64,000 bases of DNA from Rhinopithecus roxellana (Eukaryota; Chordata; Mammalia; Primates; Cercopithecidae), in contig NC_044561.1 in assembly GCF_007565055.1 (NCBI RefSeq), positions 33,661,872-33,725,871 on the forward strand, read 5' to 3'. This document shows positions 1 to 11,337 of this stretch, piece by piece. The notes beneath the pieces are model-generated. The model had not been told where the DNA came from. It saw only the letters and a list, made by a program, of their open reading frames with translations, and searched no databases. The position numbers were made by a program, and so were the translations under genes. How positions within the stretch are numbered: the first letter of the stretch is position 1; each line of letters opens with the position of its first letter.

Positions 1-640
1 GGGGTGATGGGGAGTGGTGCCACTTCCACTTCCACTTTTTGATTCCTGGAACCATGAATCCTGGCTATGGGAGAAAGAGTACGATATGCTGGATGCTGAC
101 TTAGAGCATAGATGGCATTCTGGAGAAATTTGCCCCAGCTCTATAAAATATTGTTACCTAATTGGCACTGTAATTGTGACTTCAAAAAGTCATTCCATTG
201 TTCTATCAATCCAGCTGCTTCAGGATGATAGGGACTATCATAAGATCAGTGAATTCCATGAGCATGAGCCCAATGCCACACTTCTTTAGCCGTAAAGTGA
301 GTGCCTTGGTCAGAGGCAATGCTGTGTGAAATACCAAGATGGTGGATAAGGCATTCTATGTGTCCACAGACGGTAGTCTTGGCAGAAGCACTGCATGCAG
401 GATAGGCAAACCCATATCCAGCATAAGCATCTCCTCCAGTGAAGACCAACCTCTGCCCTTTCCATGACAGAAGAGGTCCAGTATAACCAACCTGCCACCA
501 GGAAGCTGGCTGATCACCCCGAGGTTTGGGGCCATATCAAGGGCTCAGTGTTGGTCTCTGCTGCTGGCAAATTGGGCACTCAGCAGTGACCATCGCCTGG
601 TCAGCCTTGGTGAGTGGAAGTCCATGTTGCTGAGACCTTG
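1..640 (-). pseudogene. ERV integrase region, decayed
   Basis: The zinc-binding CPIC motif falls near 565-575. The core follows: a WWQV stretch near 490, then an ASDQGTHF motif within 246-449 (second catalytic Asp), and GLIEQWN near 200 (catalytic Glu). The codon after WWQV encodes Gly rather than the family's first catalytic Asp, and an in-frame TAG lies further on, near position 140. The two parts of the core are in different frames. It continues beyond the left edge. Family knowledge (D,D-35-E integrases) gives the motif identities; the breaks are read directly. Confidence 0.8.
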
Positions 641-682
641 TGTAACCTCATCCCTGACACCATGGCCACTTTGTTCATGGGC

Positions 683-1177
683 TCATTGGGCGATGACAAG
701 GGTGGCTGGGGAAAGAGGCTTAGTGGTGTCCACAGAACAGGTCATACTATCCACTTGATTATTAATATGATCATCTGCTGAGGTCAACTGTTGGTGAGCA
801 CTCATATGGGATACAAATATCTTCATGGTTTTTGACCACTCAGAGAAGTCCATACACATACCTCTTCCCCAAATTTCTCCGTCACCAATCTTCCAATCAT
901 GCTTCTTCCAAATTCCTGACCATCCAGCCAAACCATTGACTACAGCCCATGAAATCAGTATATAATCACATAAATGGCCATTTCTCCATCCATGCAAAGT
1001 GCGCAGCCAGGTGCACTGCTCAAGTTCTGACCACTGGGAGGATTTCCCTTCACCTCTGTCCTTCAGGGATGTTCTAGAAAGGGGCTGTAGTGCTACAGGT
1101 GTCCACTTTTGGGTGGCGCCCGCATATCCTGCAAAACCATCTGTGAACCAGGCCCTAGTCTTCTCTTCCTCTGTCAA
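683..1177 (-). pseudogene. ERV RNase H domain, decayed
   Basis: A 164-codon open stretch covers the retroviral RNase H fold. WFTDG sits at residues 10-14 (first metal-binding Asp), a SEL motif at 50-52 supplies the Glu, and a QVD near residue 143 fits the last Asp. The segment before WAVVNGL reads IS where an Asp-Ser pair is usual in the family, so the second metal ligand is not evident. The frame has no start of its own, being an internal slice of pol. It stays open probably by chance after decay of its flanks. No function is expected. Confidence 0.8.
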
Positions 1178-1206
1178 CTGATCATAGGGAACTCCCCACG
1201 AGGCTA

Positions 1207-1795
1207 TCAGTGCAGGCTGAGAAGAGAAGATAAGGTGGCAGGAGTGGAGACCATGGGCATTTGAATCATTTCCTCGTATAACTTACTTGTGCCTTCAGGA
1301 CCTGCTCGAGCCCGATCACATATAGACCACTTCCATTTGATAATGGAATGCTGCTGTGCATGACCCACTTTATGGCTAGATGGGTCAGAAAGCACCCAGT
1401 TCAGGATAGGCAGTTCAGGTTGCATGGTGACTTAATGACTCATAGTCAAACGTTCAGTTTCCACCAAAGCCCAGTAACAGGCCAAGAGCTGTCTCTCAAA
1501 AGGAGAGTAGTTATCTACAGAAGATGGCAGGGCCTTGCTCCAAAATCCTTGAGGCCTCTGCTGTGATTCACCTATAGGAACCTGCCAAAGGCCCAAACAG
1601 CTTCCTTATCTGCCACTGACGCCTTAAGCACCATTGGATCTTCTGGGTCATATGGCCCAAACGGAAGAGCAGCTTGCACAGCAGCCTGAACCTGCTGAAG
1701 AACTTTCTCCTGTTCTGGACCCCATTAAAAACTGGCAGCCTTTTGGGTCAGATACCCTATACAGGAGCAATCCTACTGGCATGAGGTTGGTGCCC
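1207..1795 (-). pseudogene. ERV reverse transcriptase connection region, fragments
   Basis: Minus-strand reading gives retroviral connection-type sequence in at least two frames. One piece (1207-1425) contains an LNWVLSDPSS stretch, and another near 1600-1720 gives a run typical of the segment between RT and RNase H. The catalytic YxDD part of RT is not present, since the block is cut by L1 sequence near 1800. The order relative to RNase H and integrase is correct for pol. Confidence 0.65.
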
Positions 1796-2532
1796 CTCAA
1801 GGTCAGAAGTCCCAGAAGAAGGAGCAGGCACCATCTTTGCTGCTCTCCAGCCTCTTTGAGTGACATCTGCAGGCACTGGAGTGAATCAGATGAATAAGGT
1901 CTGAAGCAAATCTGCAGCAGCCCTACAGAAGAGGGACCTGACGATGGAAAGAAAAACAAACAAGCAGAAAGTGACAACAATGGTATCAACAACAACAAAA
2001 AAGGCCCCCACAAAAACCCCATCCAAGGGTCAGCACCCTCAAAGACCAAAACTAGACAAACTCACAAAGATGAGAAAGAATCAAAGAAAAAATGCTGAAA
2101 ACCCAATTCTCCTCCATAGGATCACAATGCCTCTCCATCAAGGGTGCAAAACTGAATGAAGGATCAGATGGTTGAACTGACAGAAGTAGGCCTTAGAAGA
2201 TAAGCAACAAAAAAAGTATGATGAGCTAAAGGAACATGTTCTAACCCAATGCAAAGAAGCAAAGAACCTTGATAAGAGGTTAGAGGAATTGCTAGCTAGA
2301 ATAACTAGTTTATAGAGGAACATAAATTACCTGATGGAGCCAAAAAACATAGCACAAGAACTTCCTGAAACATACACAAGTATCAACAGCTGAATCAACC
2401 AAGCAGAAGAGAGGATATCAGAGTTTGAAGGTCACCTTACTGAAATAAGGCATGCATACAATAAAAGTAAACAAAAGGAATGAATAAAATCTTCAAGAAA
2501 TATGGGACTTCATAAAAAGGCTGAACCTACAA

Positions 2533-3078
2533 TTGATTGGAGTACCAGAAGGAGATGGGGAGAATGGAAACAAGCTGGAAAACACACTTCAGGATATCCA
2601 GGAGAACTTCCCCAGCCTAGCAAGACAGACCAACATGCAAATTCAGGAAACACAAAGAACACTATTAAGATACTCCATGAGAAAGTCAACCCCAACACAC
2701 ATAATCGTCAGATTCTCCAAGGTCGAAATGAAGGAAAAACTGTTAAGGACAGCCAGAGAGAAAGGCCAGGTCACCTACAAAGGGAAGCCCATTAGACTAA
2801 CAGCAGACCTCTCAGCAGAAACTCTACAAGCCAAAAGAGACTGGGGGCAAATATTCAAAATTCTTAAAGAAAAGAATTTCCAGCCCAGAACTTCATATCC
2901 AGCCAAAGTAAGCTTCATAAGCAAAGGAGAAATAAAATTATTTCCAGACAAGCAAATGCTGTGGGATTTTATTACCACTAGGCCTGCTCTGCAAGAGCTT
3001 CTGAAAGAAGCACTAAATGTGGAAAGGAAAACCCGGTACCAGTCATTCACAAACACATCAATGTATAAAGACCAATAA
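2533..3078 (+). pseudogene. L1 ORF1p C-terminal half (RRM and CTD), open 181 codons
   Basis: This is the longest L1 frame in the window. It covers the ORF1p RNA-recognition motif and the C-terminal domain, with family-typical stretches such as IIVRFSKVEMKEKLL and TTRPALQELLKEALN. The intact protein is about 340 residues and needs an N-terminal coiled coil. Here that part (about 1944-2530) is broken by frameshifts and stops, so only the RNA-chaperone half is readable. The ATG at 2533 is internal and not a true start. Confidence 0.85.
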
Positions 3079-3144
3079 CAGTATGAAGAAACTGCATCAA
3101 CTAGTGTGCAAAATAACCAAATAACATCATGATGAGAGGATCAA

Positions 3145-3757
3145 ACTCACACATAACAATACTAACCTTAAATGTAAATGGGTTAAGTGACCCAATTAAA
3201 AGATACAGACTGGCAAATTGGATAAGGAGTCAACACCCATGGTGTACTGTACTCAGGAGACCCATCTTCTGTGCAATGACACACACAGGCTCAAAATAAA
3301 AGGATGGAGGAAAATTTACCAAGCAGATGGAAAGCAAATAAAAAAGAAGCTTGGGTTGCAATCTTGGTCTCTGAAAAAAACAGACTTTAAACCAACAAAG
3401 ATCAAAAAAGACAAAGAAGAGCATTACATAATGGTAAAGGGAACAATTCAACAAAAAGAGCTAACTATTCTGAATATATATGCACCCAATACAAGATATC
3501 TCAGGATATCTCAGGACACCTGATTCATAAAACAAGTTCTTAGAGATCTACAAAGAGACTTAGATTCCCACACAATAATAGTGGGAGACTTCAACAGTCC
3601 ATTGTCAGTATTAGACAGATGACCGAGGCAGAAAATTAACAAGGATATTCAGGACTTGAACTCAGCACTGGATCAAGTGGACCCAGCAGATGCCTACAGA
3701 ACTCTCTACCCCAAATCAACAGAATATACATTCTTCTCAGTGCCACATGGCACTGGG
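3145..3757 (+). pseudogene. L1 ORF2 endonuclease domain, truncated and frameshifted
   Basis: The AP-type endonuclease start (LTLNVNG) is at about 3165, a CTQETHL block (with the active-site Glu) at about 3249-3269, an NIYAPNT block at about 3470, and a VGDFN block at about 3583-3600. These are spread over more than one frame. A short tandem repeat of ATATCTCAGG near 3500 disturbs the frame. Sequence ends after the YTFFS segment, so RT and the Cys-rich domain are absent. Confidence 0.8.
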
Positions 3758-4325
3758 CTCTCCTCCTATTGCCCCAGTCAAACTCTGCATTGTTCGTCTG
3801 CTGGTCGGTGGCCTGCCTGGTCGGTGCCTGTTGGTGTGCTCCTCTCCACATCCAACTGCCCATCTGTTCCTCCGCTGATGTGCTGCTCTCGACATCCAGC
3901 CACCTGTATCTTCTTCCACTGATCCGCTCCTCTTGATGTCCAGCCACTTGTGTGCCTGCCTGCTAGGGTCTCCAGTGTTTTCATAGGCACAGGATAGGCA
4001 GCGTGGTAGGTCAGAGTGGTCTTGGAAAATGAAATATCTGGACCAGAAAACAAAAATACCTGTCCTCACCTAGGTCCATGGGCACAGGCCTGGGGGATGG
4101 AGCCCTAGCCAGGGACCATGCCCTTCCCTTCCCCGTTCTGTATCATTTAAAGGAATCACACTCTTCCCTTCCCAGCACTTCCCTTCCGTTTCAATATGAT
4201 AGAAGAAGGCAACTGTACTCACTGGAGTAAAGTTGAGTTGAGCATTCATGTTAGGAAGGGCAGTAACAAAGGACATTCAGAAAGGTCTCTGAACTACTTA
4301 GGGGGGCTGACATGGTGTGGCAGAA
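3758..4325 (-). mobile_element. Retroviral LTR/leader-like block with degenerate tandem units
   Basis: On the minus strand the block begins near 4310 with TGTCAGCC. It runs through a G-rich segment (4060-4170) and then through about three degenerate ~45-bp units (about 3780-3975) built on GGCTGGAC..TCGAGAGCAGC..ATCAGCGGAGGAA. Tandem units of this sort are known from the U3 region of some ERV1 LTRs. The orientation matches the pol remnant. The family is not assigned, and I cannot tell whether it is a whole LTR or a leader. Confidence 0.5.
3780..3975 (-). repeat. Degenerate ~45-bp tandem repeat, about 3 units
   Basis: Successive minus-strand units share GGCTGGA, GAGAGSAGC and ATCAG.GGA.GAA blocks at a spacing near 45 bp. 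The third unit is the most diverged. The repeat sits inside the LTR-like block. Confidence 0.6.
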
Positions 4326-4566
4326 GCAACTGAAGCCTACTTGCCCCGCCTAACTCCCCATAACACCAGAGGTTGCCTGGAACATCATCAATTAGAAAGA
4401 AAAGAAAAGAAAGATCGGGGGATGTTGGGTAAGGGAGGCAGAGAGAGAGAAACCTATTGGGTAGTAAAATGTTATACATCAATTTATATTGACAATCTTG
4501 AAAAGTAATCACATTGAAAAAGTAGATCACAAAGGTATTCTTTTCTTGATGAAAATTACTCAGATG

Positions 4567-4734
4567 TGCCGGGTATGGTGGCATGTGCCTGCAGTCCCAG
4601 CTACTCAGGAGGCTGAGGTGGGAGAATCGCTTGAGCCTAATTGCTTGAGCCTAGGAGTTCCAGGCTGCAGTGAGTTGTAATGGCACTGCCTTACTCCCGT
4701 CTAGCAACAGAGCGAGACCCTGTCTCAAAAAAAA
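4567..4734 (+). mobile_element. 5'-truncated Alu (right-arm type) with internal 14-bp duplication
   Basis: The copy begins within the GCCGGGTATGGTGG segment and continues through CAGTCCCAGCTACTCAGG to GAGACCCTGTCTC plus an 8-base A tail. A short stretch, GCTTGAGCCTA, occurs twice 14 bp apart (4629 and 4643). The duplication is private to this copy. The left monomer is absent. Confidence 0.85.
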
Positions 4735-6930
4735 TTATTCAAGTGATTTAACTGTATTATATCCCTCTAGCCTAGTGGAACCATATATAATACTTTTATT
4801 TTAAAAGTTCTGGATGAATCAAGGACTGTCTTACCCTTCTTTTGTATCTTTAGCAGTGTCAACATGAGAGCTAAATTAATAAAGTTGCTCAAAAAACAGT
4901 TCATTGAATGAGCTCTACATAATTGTATGATTATAATAATAATAGTCTAATTTTATTGTTGCTATTATATATGATATATTAATTTATCACTTGTATTATA
5001 GGAGTGTAATTATATGGTCAGTATAAGGTATATTATATATGTGTAATTATATAGAAAATTCCCTGTCCACAAGAACCTGCTAATCAGTCGTATGTTTTTG
5101 TATATAGTAATATTCTGAGCCATGTTCTTATTCAGTGCAAAGTACTCAGTGATGAAACATCTGGATATACAGCTTAGTCATGGACTTATGATTCTCCTCT
5201 GTGTGACTTCCAATTCGATGTATCAAAACATATGTGGTCTTCCCAAGCAGCAAAAGGTATTATGCTGAAGTTTTTCTCTCCAACATTGGGTGAATGTGAG
5301 AATTTGAGAGTGTTGTTCAATATAGTAGCCAAAGGACTAATTATGTGGTTTCACTGGAAAGGCAACCCTAATACTACATGAAGTCCCAGGATAGCAGTAC
5401 AGAAGGGATCCACCACTGGAGTTTTTCTTTCATTCTAACATAAATCAAAAGTGACAGAGAATGGTATTGCAACTTCTCCTAAACTAAATTTATCTTGGAA
5501 TGGAGACAAAACAAGGATGATTTATGAACTGAAGGACATTTTCCATTATATTCTGAACATATGTAAACAAAGAATTAGACTGCAAATCTATATGCCCTTT
5601 TACCTAGCCTCAGGGAGCTACCTCATTGAAACTGTTTGCTACCTCATGGAAAATAACCAAAATGGATTAGCCCCATGGAACAAAAGAAGTGACATTATAA
5701 ACTCAAGTGACAAACAACAAGATCCCATAGGGAGCAAATTTCTTAAAAGGAACTTTCAAAATCCCTTTCTTCTAGGTTTATCAGCAAGAGGAGCTTAATT
5801 TCAAGAAGCTTTAGAAAGGAAGAAAATTGTGGCACACACTCTGCTTAGTTTCGATCTCTTAATCCTTCTAAATTGTTCTGCCTTGTTTAAAAAGATCTGC
5901 TTACAACTATCATTGTGCAAGTGTAAACACAAGCGGTCTCAGATCGTTCTTTGAACTTCAGCTCTGCCAGACATCATTCATGTCTCATTTTACAGACAAA
6001 CCCTTAGCACCACGACAAGCTGCTTTAAAAATCCCAACCATAGCACAAGGCACATGTACAAATCTTTGCATGTCTGAGTTTCCCTATAAGGGCATTGGGT
6101 TTTATTCCCATCACAATTCTTGTTTATAGCTCACTGGATTTATAGCCACCCTCTTGAACATCTGCAGTCATCATTTTTTTCTCTTCTAAGGAAAAACACA
6201 ACTCTCTCTATAGAACAGAAAACAGGTATTTTCTCCTATTAAGCCTTAAAGGGAGATGTTCTTTCTGTGTCTTAACCATTGAAGTAAGTGAAACATAAGA
6301 CTCTAATGATGTCGAGAGAATTAGGGTGAGGAACCTTGACACTAGAGCTTTGATATTGCTGCAAAATTCCATGAGTTGCAAGTCAGAAAAACACAGTTTT
6401 AAATTCATAACTTTTATTAATTCATGGTGTGGCTGAAAGCAAATCTCTTCATTTTCTTAGTGTTTCAGAGAAAGACAGACCTTTAAAACCAGGAGAAACT
6501 TGAGGATTTCATTCAACACAATAGCCTTTTGAGAGAGGGTCCCATATCCCAGATTACTAATTTAACCTCCTGCATGCAAAGAACTGGGGCTTCTGTCTGG
6601 AACTGCTAATTTTATAGTGTATTTACTGCTGTCTCTACTATGCTATTACTCAGTTCCCTCAGCCACACAGCCAAGGCCTAAGGACAGATTTTCTATCAGG
6701 AGAATTGCAAGGATCACACAAAATATTTCACCTGGAGGCATATTTAAAAAAATAGTAAATGAAACCTACATGTAAGGTGTTGTATATCTTAAGCTTAACA
6801 ATAGCTAGGCAATGCAACTTCCAATGTTATCTTTGGAGTCACTTTCAGATTTTTATACTAATGCATTATCAAGAAAGAAGTCATCTTTTATAGTCCATCA
6901 TTGGCAACAATCTACTCTCTTTCTCTCTAA

Positions 6931-6931
<1 letters not shown>
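4735..6931. other. No recognised gene or repeat; AT-rich
   Basis: This interval has runs of A/T (4900-5050) and one 115-codon frame (5451-5798) that resembles no family I know and lacks a coding signature. Parts may be ancient repeats too diverged to name. Confidence 0.4.

Positions 6932-6966
<35 letters not shown>
6932..6966 (+). repeat. (TG)n microsatellite, about 17 units
   Basis: An uninterrupted TG dinucleotide run of 35 bases. It is likely polymorphic in length. Confidence 0.97.
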
Positions 6967-6970
<4 letters not shown>

Positions 6971-7077
6971 GGAAAGGGCTACTCTGAAAATAATGCCTAG
7001 AACCCTAAGAATAATCACCATTTTTCACATCTTACCCCGTCTTTATTACGACACTAACACTTTTAGTGTAAGCTACT

Positions 7078-7446
7078 TGTTTTGGATTAAATTATGTCCT
7101 CCCAAAATTGATATTTGAAGCCTTAACCCCTTATGTGGTTGTATTTGGAGATAAGGTGTTTAGAAAATAATTAATTATGGTTAAAAGACATCATAAGAAT
7201 GGGGCCTAATAGGACTGGTGGCCTTATAGGAAAAGAAGAGAGATTTCCATTTCTCCACAGAGAAGTTATGTGGGCATATAACGAGATGGCCACCTGCAAG
7301 ACAGGAAGACACACCTCACCAAAACTCAATGGCCTAAATCTTCATCTTGGAATTCCAAACTCCAGAACTGTGAGAAAATAAATTTCTGTTGTTTACACCA
7401 CCCCATCTGTGGTATTTTGTTATAGCAGCCTCAGCTGACTAATACA
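7078..7446 (+). mobile_element. MLT1-type solo LTR (ERVL-MaLR) with perfect 5-bp target duplication
   Basis: The LTR opens with TGTTTTGGATTAAATTATG and closes with GACTAATACA. Between them are typical MaLR phrases: the GTATTTGGAGATAAGG segment, the GGCCTTATAGGAAAAG segment and the polyadenylation stretch GAGAAAATAAATTTCTG. CTACT flanks it on both sides (7073-7077 and 7447-7451), so both boundaries are exact and the element is a solo LTR left by recombination. No internal region is attached. Confidence 0.9.
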
Positions 7447-7451
7447 CTACT

Positions 7452-8330
7452 TCTGAGTAAATTACAGAAAATAAATCATTTAAGAAGCATCCGACTGAAA
7501 AGTATACACTTTCTGTTAAAAAAGCATAAATATTTTAAAAGTCAGCTGCTCACGTTTGTTTTGAGTAGTTCCTTTCCACATCACTTCCTGACACATCTGG
7601 CTTTTAAATGTTGCCAATATGACATTCAGTGACAAAAGCAAAAACAACCACAATCCAATCAGATTCTTAACATCATGATTACATCCAATGAAAAAAATGT
7701 GGCATGCCTTATTCCAGAGCAATAAAAATGTTATTGTGCTGTTTTTCTTATTTCTAAAAATATAGCAGTCCTAGAAAAACAAGTAAATAACTCATTCTTC
7801 CATCAGTAAAAACCAAACACATTCTTAAAGAGGAAAATCGTTTATGAGTTACCTTCTCTTTTTGGTGACCTCTAGGCTGGTCCCTAACTGGAGCCTGTGA
7901 CAAGACCCCACAATGCTCAAGCTCTTTCACCTAGTACCAAGCATTTTAACAGATGAAACTGCTTGAGTCATAATTGTTTTCAAGGAGTTATTTCCCCCTT
8001 CTTCTCCAGCTTTTAGTTACAACTATTATTTTTTTTCCAATACTGCTTTTCTCTTTTTTTTTTTTGCCAGAAAACCCAAACTAGTTTTAAAGATTAAATT
8101 ACCAGCCAGTGACTTTCCTTTGTTGAAAGTACAAGATTTCTAACAAAGGAGGTGTCTTTCAGGGTAAAACAAGATGCATTAAGGCACTGGATCCCAAGGC
8201 CTAGATATCTGCAATCTTCATAAAGCCAAGCAACATTGTAAATGGTCCAGATTTTAGTGCTAATTTCAGTCTTGCTTCCTCAAAAGAAAAAAAAAAAGAG
8301 AGAAAAGGGAGGGAAAATACCCTCTTATCC
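7452..8330. other. No recognised feature
   Basis: AT-rich sequence with short T and A runs (8028-8064, 8285-8296). I see no gene or nameable repeat. Confidence 0.35.
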
Positions 8331-8381
8331 CTCCCCCCCCCACACACACACAAACACACACACACACACACACACACACAA
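8331..8381 (+). repeat. C-tract followed by (CA)n microsatellite
   Basis: A run of nine C leads into CACACACA with one CAAACA interruption, ending at ATGATATCC. Confidence 0.95.
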
Positions 8382-10415
8382 TGATATCCATAGCTGAGTT
8401 CTGTTGATTAAAATTCGATAGCACTTTCTACCATGTTATTTATTAAAACATAATCTAAACATATTTCTATTGTGCATTACATAAATTGAAATAATATTAA
8501 TACATTCCATTGACTAAACTTTTGAATATTTTCGTCAGTGTAAATTAAGGAGCAAAATCTAAAAACAAAGGTTTAAAAATGAACAATTTAGAATCTTTTT
8601 GATACATTTTCCCATTTATTTATTGCAACCACAAAAATGTTAAAGAATAATTTACTTAGTATCAGAGAGCACATATTGTTAAACTAATACTTATTAAAAG
8701 ACATTACCTATACACTCTTTATTGCCTTGACTAGAGTTGACGTGAAAGGGAACCATGAGGCACTATGAAAAAAATAAAAGAAGAAAATAGTATTCATGTT
8801 ATCTTTCCTAGCCCAGTTTTAACAGAAGCTGGTCCATTCAAGGTCCTAGCTCAGAAGAGCCGAGATGCCGGCTACTGCAGGATCTCCCAACCCAACACTG
8901 CTCTAATACGATGCAGGAGACTTTCTCTCTAACCTGCAGTAGCACCCTGGGTCCTCACTGCTTCAGCCACCACACCCCAGTCACAAGTCCATCTCTTACT
9001 CCTCACCCCAAAAACAACTTAAGGCCCACAGAATATTAACCCACACTTTTCCTTTATCACCTTTCCCCAAACCATCTCTCATGATAATTTCAACTTCAAA
9101 TTCCATGCCTCCCCAGCCAACTCTGTCCCTTAGCCCAACCTCTATCCCCCATCCTCAGGATCTATCCACTTCTCAACACCAGCACTGCTTTCTCAGACCT
9201 GGCCTGGCTCTCCCAGGTCCATCATCATCGTCTCATACATTGAATTTCAAATGTCAGTCCATTCCCATCTCATCCTTGGCAGTGCTGTCCTTCATGGTTT
9301 TGAGCTCTCTTATTCTGGCAGAATATCAGGAACCCTGTGTGTGTCTGCTTTTCAACTGTTCACTCTCTAATCCAAATTGCTAATTTTCTCATTCCCATGG
9401 GACCAGGGATACATCTCTCTGTCCTGCCCTGGTACTCCTCGATTCTCTCTTCTAATTCTGGGTACAGCTACTTCTGTCTGGGACCACGGTCCTTCCTAAG
9501 TTGGTGCTGTCTTTTACTTTCTCATGCACTGATTTTTTTTTAATGCCTTTAAGCAAAAAATAATGTCAAAAAGTTTTAAAGATATAACTAGCAAGGTTTT
9601 ATAATTGTTATTATAATTGCAATAAAGCCTAAGAAACACCAGCATAATAAAAATAATATTGAACTTGCAGTTATAGAACATTGGTCTCATAAGGGATGTG
9701 TGGCCACACATTTCCTGTTGGAATTTAAGACGTGCTATTTTATTTTCCCGAGTGTGCTACAAGGCTTCATTACCCCCACCTGCTTCTATGTCTCCCTACA
9801 TATCCCAGAGAAGAGGTCTGAAACTATGTTTCCCAGAATCCCCTTCTCAATGACATCCCAGGTTTCTATCTGGTAAGAACAGGCGGTCATGGTCCAGTGT
9901 TTGAGGACAGTGTTTAGGAAGTATTGGATTATGAAGCCAGTATATGCAGATGGCATCTGCCATATATATGGCAGTCTGTTCTAAGCTCTGGTTAGGAAGT
10001 ACCCACCAGGCCCACTAAGCATGATGACTATTCACCAATGTCAGGTTTACATTTATTATAGGCAGGAAGAAGGGGATCACTGACCCCTTAAAATTAGGAT
10101 GAGTCAATAACTAGTTGTATTCTATGGTTATGGGTTAAAATAACTTATAGGACAAGGTCAAGCAGGTTCTTGCTTTTTTCTACAGTAATCAGCAATGTTC
10201 TAGAGAGTAAACTCAAGGACCCTAAGCGAGAAAGGCAATCTCATTAATCATTTTGTATAAATGAGGAATAATTTTTTTTTTGTTTAAAGCCACTAAAACT
10301 TTATAGTTGAAACAAACACAATAATACGTGAGAAAAGAAAAGAAAGTTGAGAAAAGAAAAGAAAATTGCTGGGAGGGTAGATTTATAGGCCTTCCTTCTT
10401 GTAGTACTAAGTATG
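8382..10415. other. Mostly unassigned; pyrimidine-rich block at about 8850-9540
   Basis: The middle part (8850-9540) is richer in C and T on the plus strand than its surroundings, with two overlapping frames (9081-9383, 9337-9543) that look like compositional chance. A stretch at 9810-9870 (ACTATGTTTCCCAGAATCCC) resembles a phrase common in old mammalian repeats. I cannot name it. Confidence 0.3.
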
Positions 10416-10695
10416 GAGAACATCCCTCAGTCAGTTATAATATTTATTCCTGGAAAACATTTAGGTGATGGAGACACAACTACTTTACACAAAGCATGTT
10501 TCAATATTTTAATTTTTATAATCCTATCAACTTGTACGTTTAATGTTCTGGTCCCAGGAATCTTTTTTTTTCCTACCCCCAAACCATTTTATCCTCTCTG
10601 GGGAAAAAGAATTTGGGATCCAACCAGGGGTTGAGCCAAACAAAGAAGGTCCTTTTGTTGATCTCTATTTTGATGAACTTATCTCAACATTGCCC
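10416..10695 (+). repeat. Direct duplication, copy 1 (~280 bp)
   Basis: This copy matches 11332-11609 along its length, from GAGAACATC to TATCTCAACATTGCCC. By hand alignment of the central ~118 bases I count about 15 differences. Shared marks include GGAGACACAACTACTTTA and CTGGTCCCAGGAATC. The family is unknown. The pair could be remnants of two LTRs of one element or a segmental tandem duplication. Confidence 0.85.
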
Positions 10696-11237
10696 CCAAG
10701 CAATTGTTGGTCAGCTTTCTCATTCCAATCTTTGCCTTCTGATTATTATTAAGAAATTTCTCTAATTGGAAGTAAATAGAGAAAACTGGTTTGTAACCTT
10801 TTAATGTTGAGGGACCAGCAAGGGCCCTCCTTGGTCGACCCAGCCTTAAGTAGTGTTGTATTAAGACCTTTGTTTTAATCCCATCAATTTTCATTTTATT
10901 CATTCCATTTCTTAGTATTTTATACCCTTCTGAGATGAGTCCCATGACTTCCCTCCACACCTTTTTTTTTTTTTTTTACCTCTTAGTTTTACCCCTCTCA
11001 ATGTAGTCTTTTTCGTTTACCTTATTTTAAAAAAAATAACCATTTAAGGATTTTCACCTCACTGGGATGAATCCTTTGACTCTCCAGTTTGCCTTTCCCT
11101 TCTTCTTCTTCTTTTTTTTTTTTTTAAACTAATGCAATGTTTTATTAGCATCTAAAAGACCCATGAGGAAAAGTTGAGACACCAAATTTGATAAGGCTTC
11201 TCCAAGGGAACATCATCACATGGGGTGCCCACATAGA
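10696..11237. other. Spacer between the direct copies; T-rich tracts
   Basis: It contains poly-T runs at 10963-10977 and 11112-11125 and no recognised gene. If the copies were LTRs, this and the next segment would be the only internal sequence, about 640 bp. That is far too short for an intact retrovirus. Confidence 0.4.
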
Positions 11238-11337
11238 AGAGGCTCCCTTAACCATAGCACTTACCGTGACCTAAGTAACAGGTGTTCACTAGAGGCCACC
11301 CCCTTAACTACAGAGCTTACCATGCCCTAGCGAGAAC
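11238..11337 (+). repeat. ~53-bp tandem duplication
   Basis: Two units (11238-11280 and 11291-11337) share AGAGGC, CCTTAAC, CTTACC and CCTA in the same order, with scattered differences. The second unit runs into the GAGAACATC start of direct copy 2. Confidence 0.65.

Larger units (their letters stand above)
1..1795 (-). mobile_element. Class I endogenous retrovirus, pol remnant (integrase, RNase H, RT connection)
   Basis: Read on the minus strand, this block gives, in order, the end of reverse transcriptase/connection (about 1795-1180), an RNase H domain (1177-683) and an integrase (about 640-1). Pieces lie in several frames with stops between them, so no polyprotein survives. It is ERV1 (gamma-like) by the style of its integrase and RNase H motifs. 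The subfamily is not assigned. No gag, protease or env is visible, and the element runs off the left edge. The right side is cut by an L1 piece starting near 1800. It is inactive, and its orientation matches the LTR-like block at 3758-4325. Confidence 0.85.
1800..3757 (+). mobile_element. L1 (primate L1P-type) 5' piece: 5'UTR end, ORF1, start of ORF2
   Basis: The sequence follows the L1 plan: end of the 5'UTR (1800-1940), ORF1 (about 1944-3078), inter-ORF spacer, and the endonuclease part of ORF2 to about 3757. It then stops without the RT, 3'UTR or poly-A tail. A retrotransposed L1 normally keeps its 3' end, so loss of the 3' side implies a later deletion or rearrangement. ERV sequence lies on both sides (pol left, LTR-like right). 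Many frameshifts make it dead. The subfamily (older L1PA or L1PB) is not resolved by eye. Confidence 0.85.

Noticed and set aside
3636..4069. Several overlapping 88-110 codon frames on both strands
   Set aside because: They come from the tandem units of the LTR-like block, which are stop-poor because of composition.
5451..5798. 115-codon plus frame
   Set aside because: No domain, no splice or promoter context, no family I recognise; length fits chance in AT-rich DNA.
8850..9543. Possible processed pseudogene in the pyrimidine-rich block
   Set aside because: I found no poly-A tail, target duplication or recognisable protein in any frame.
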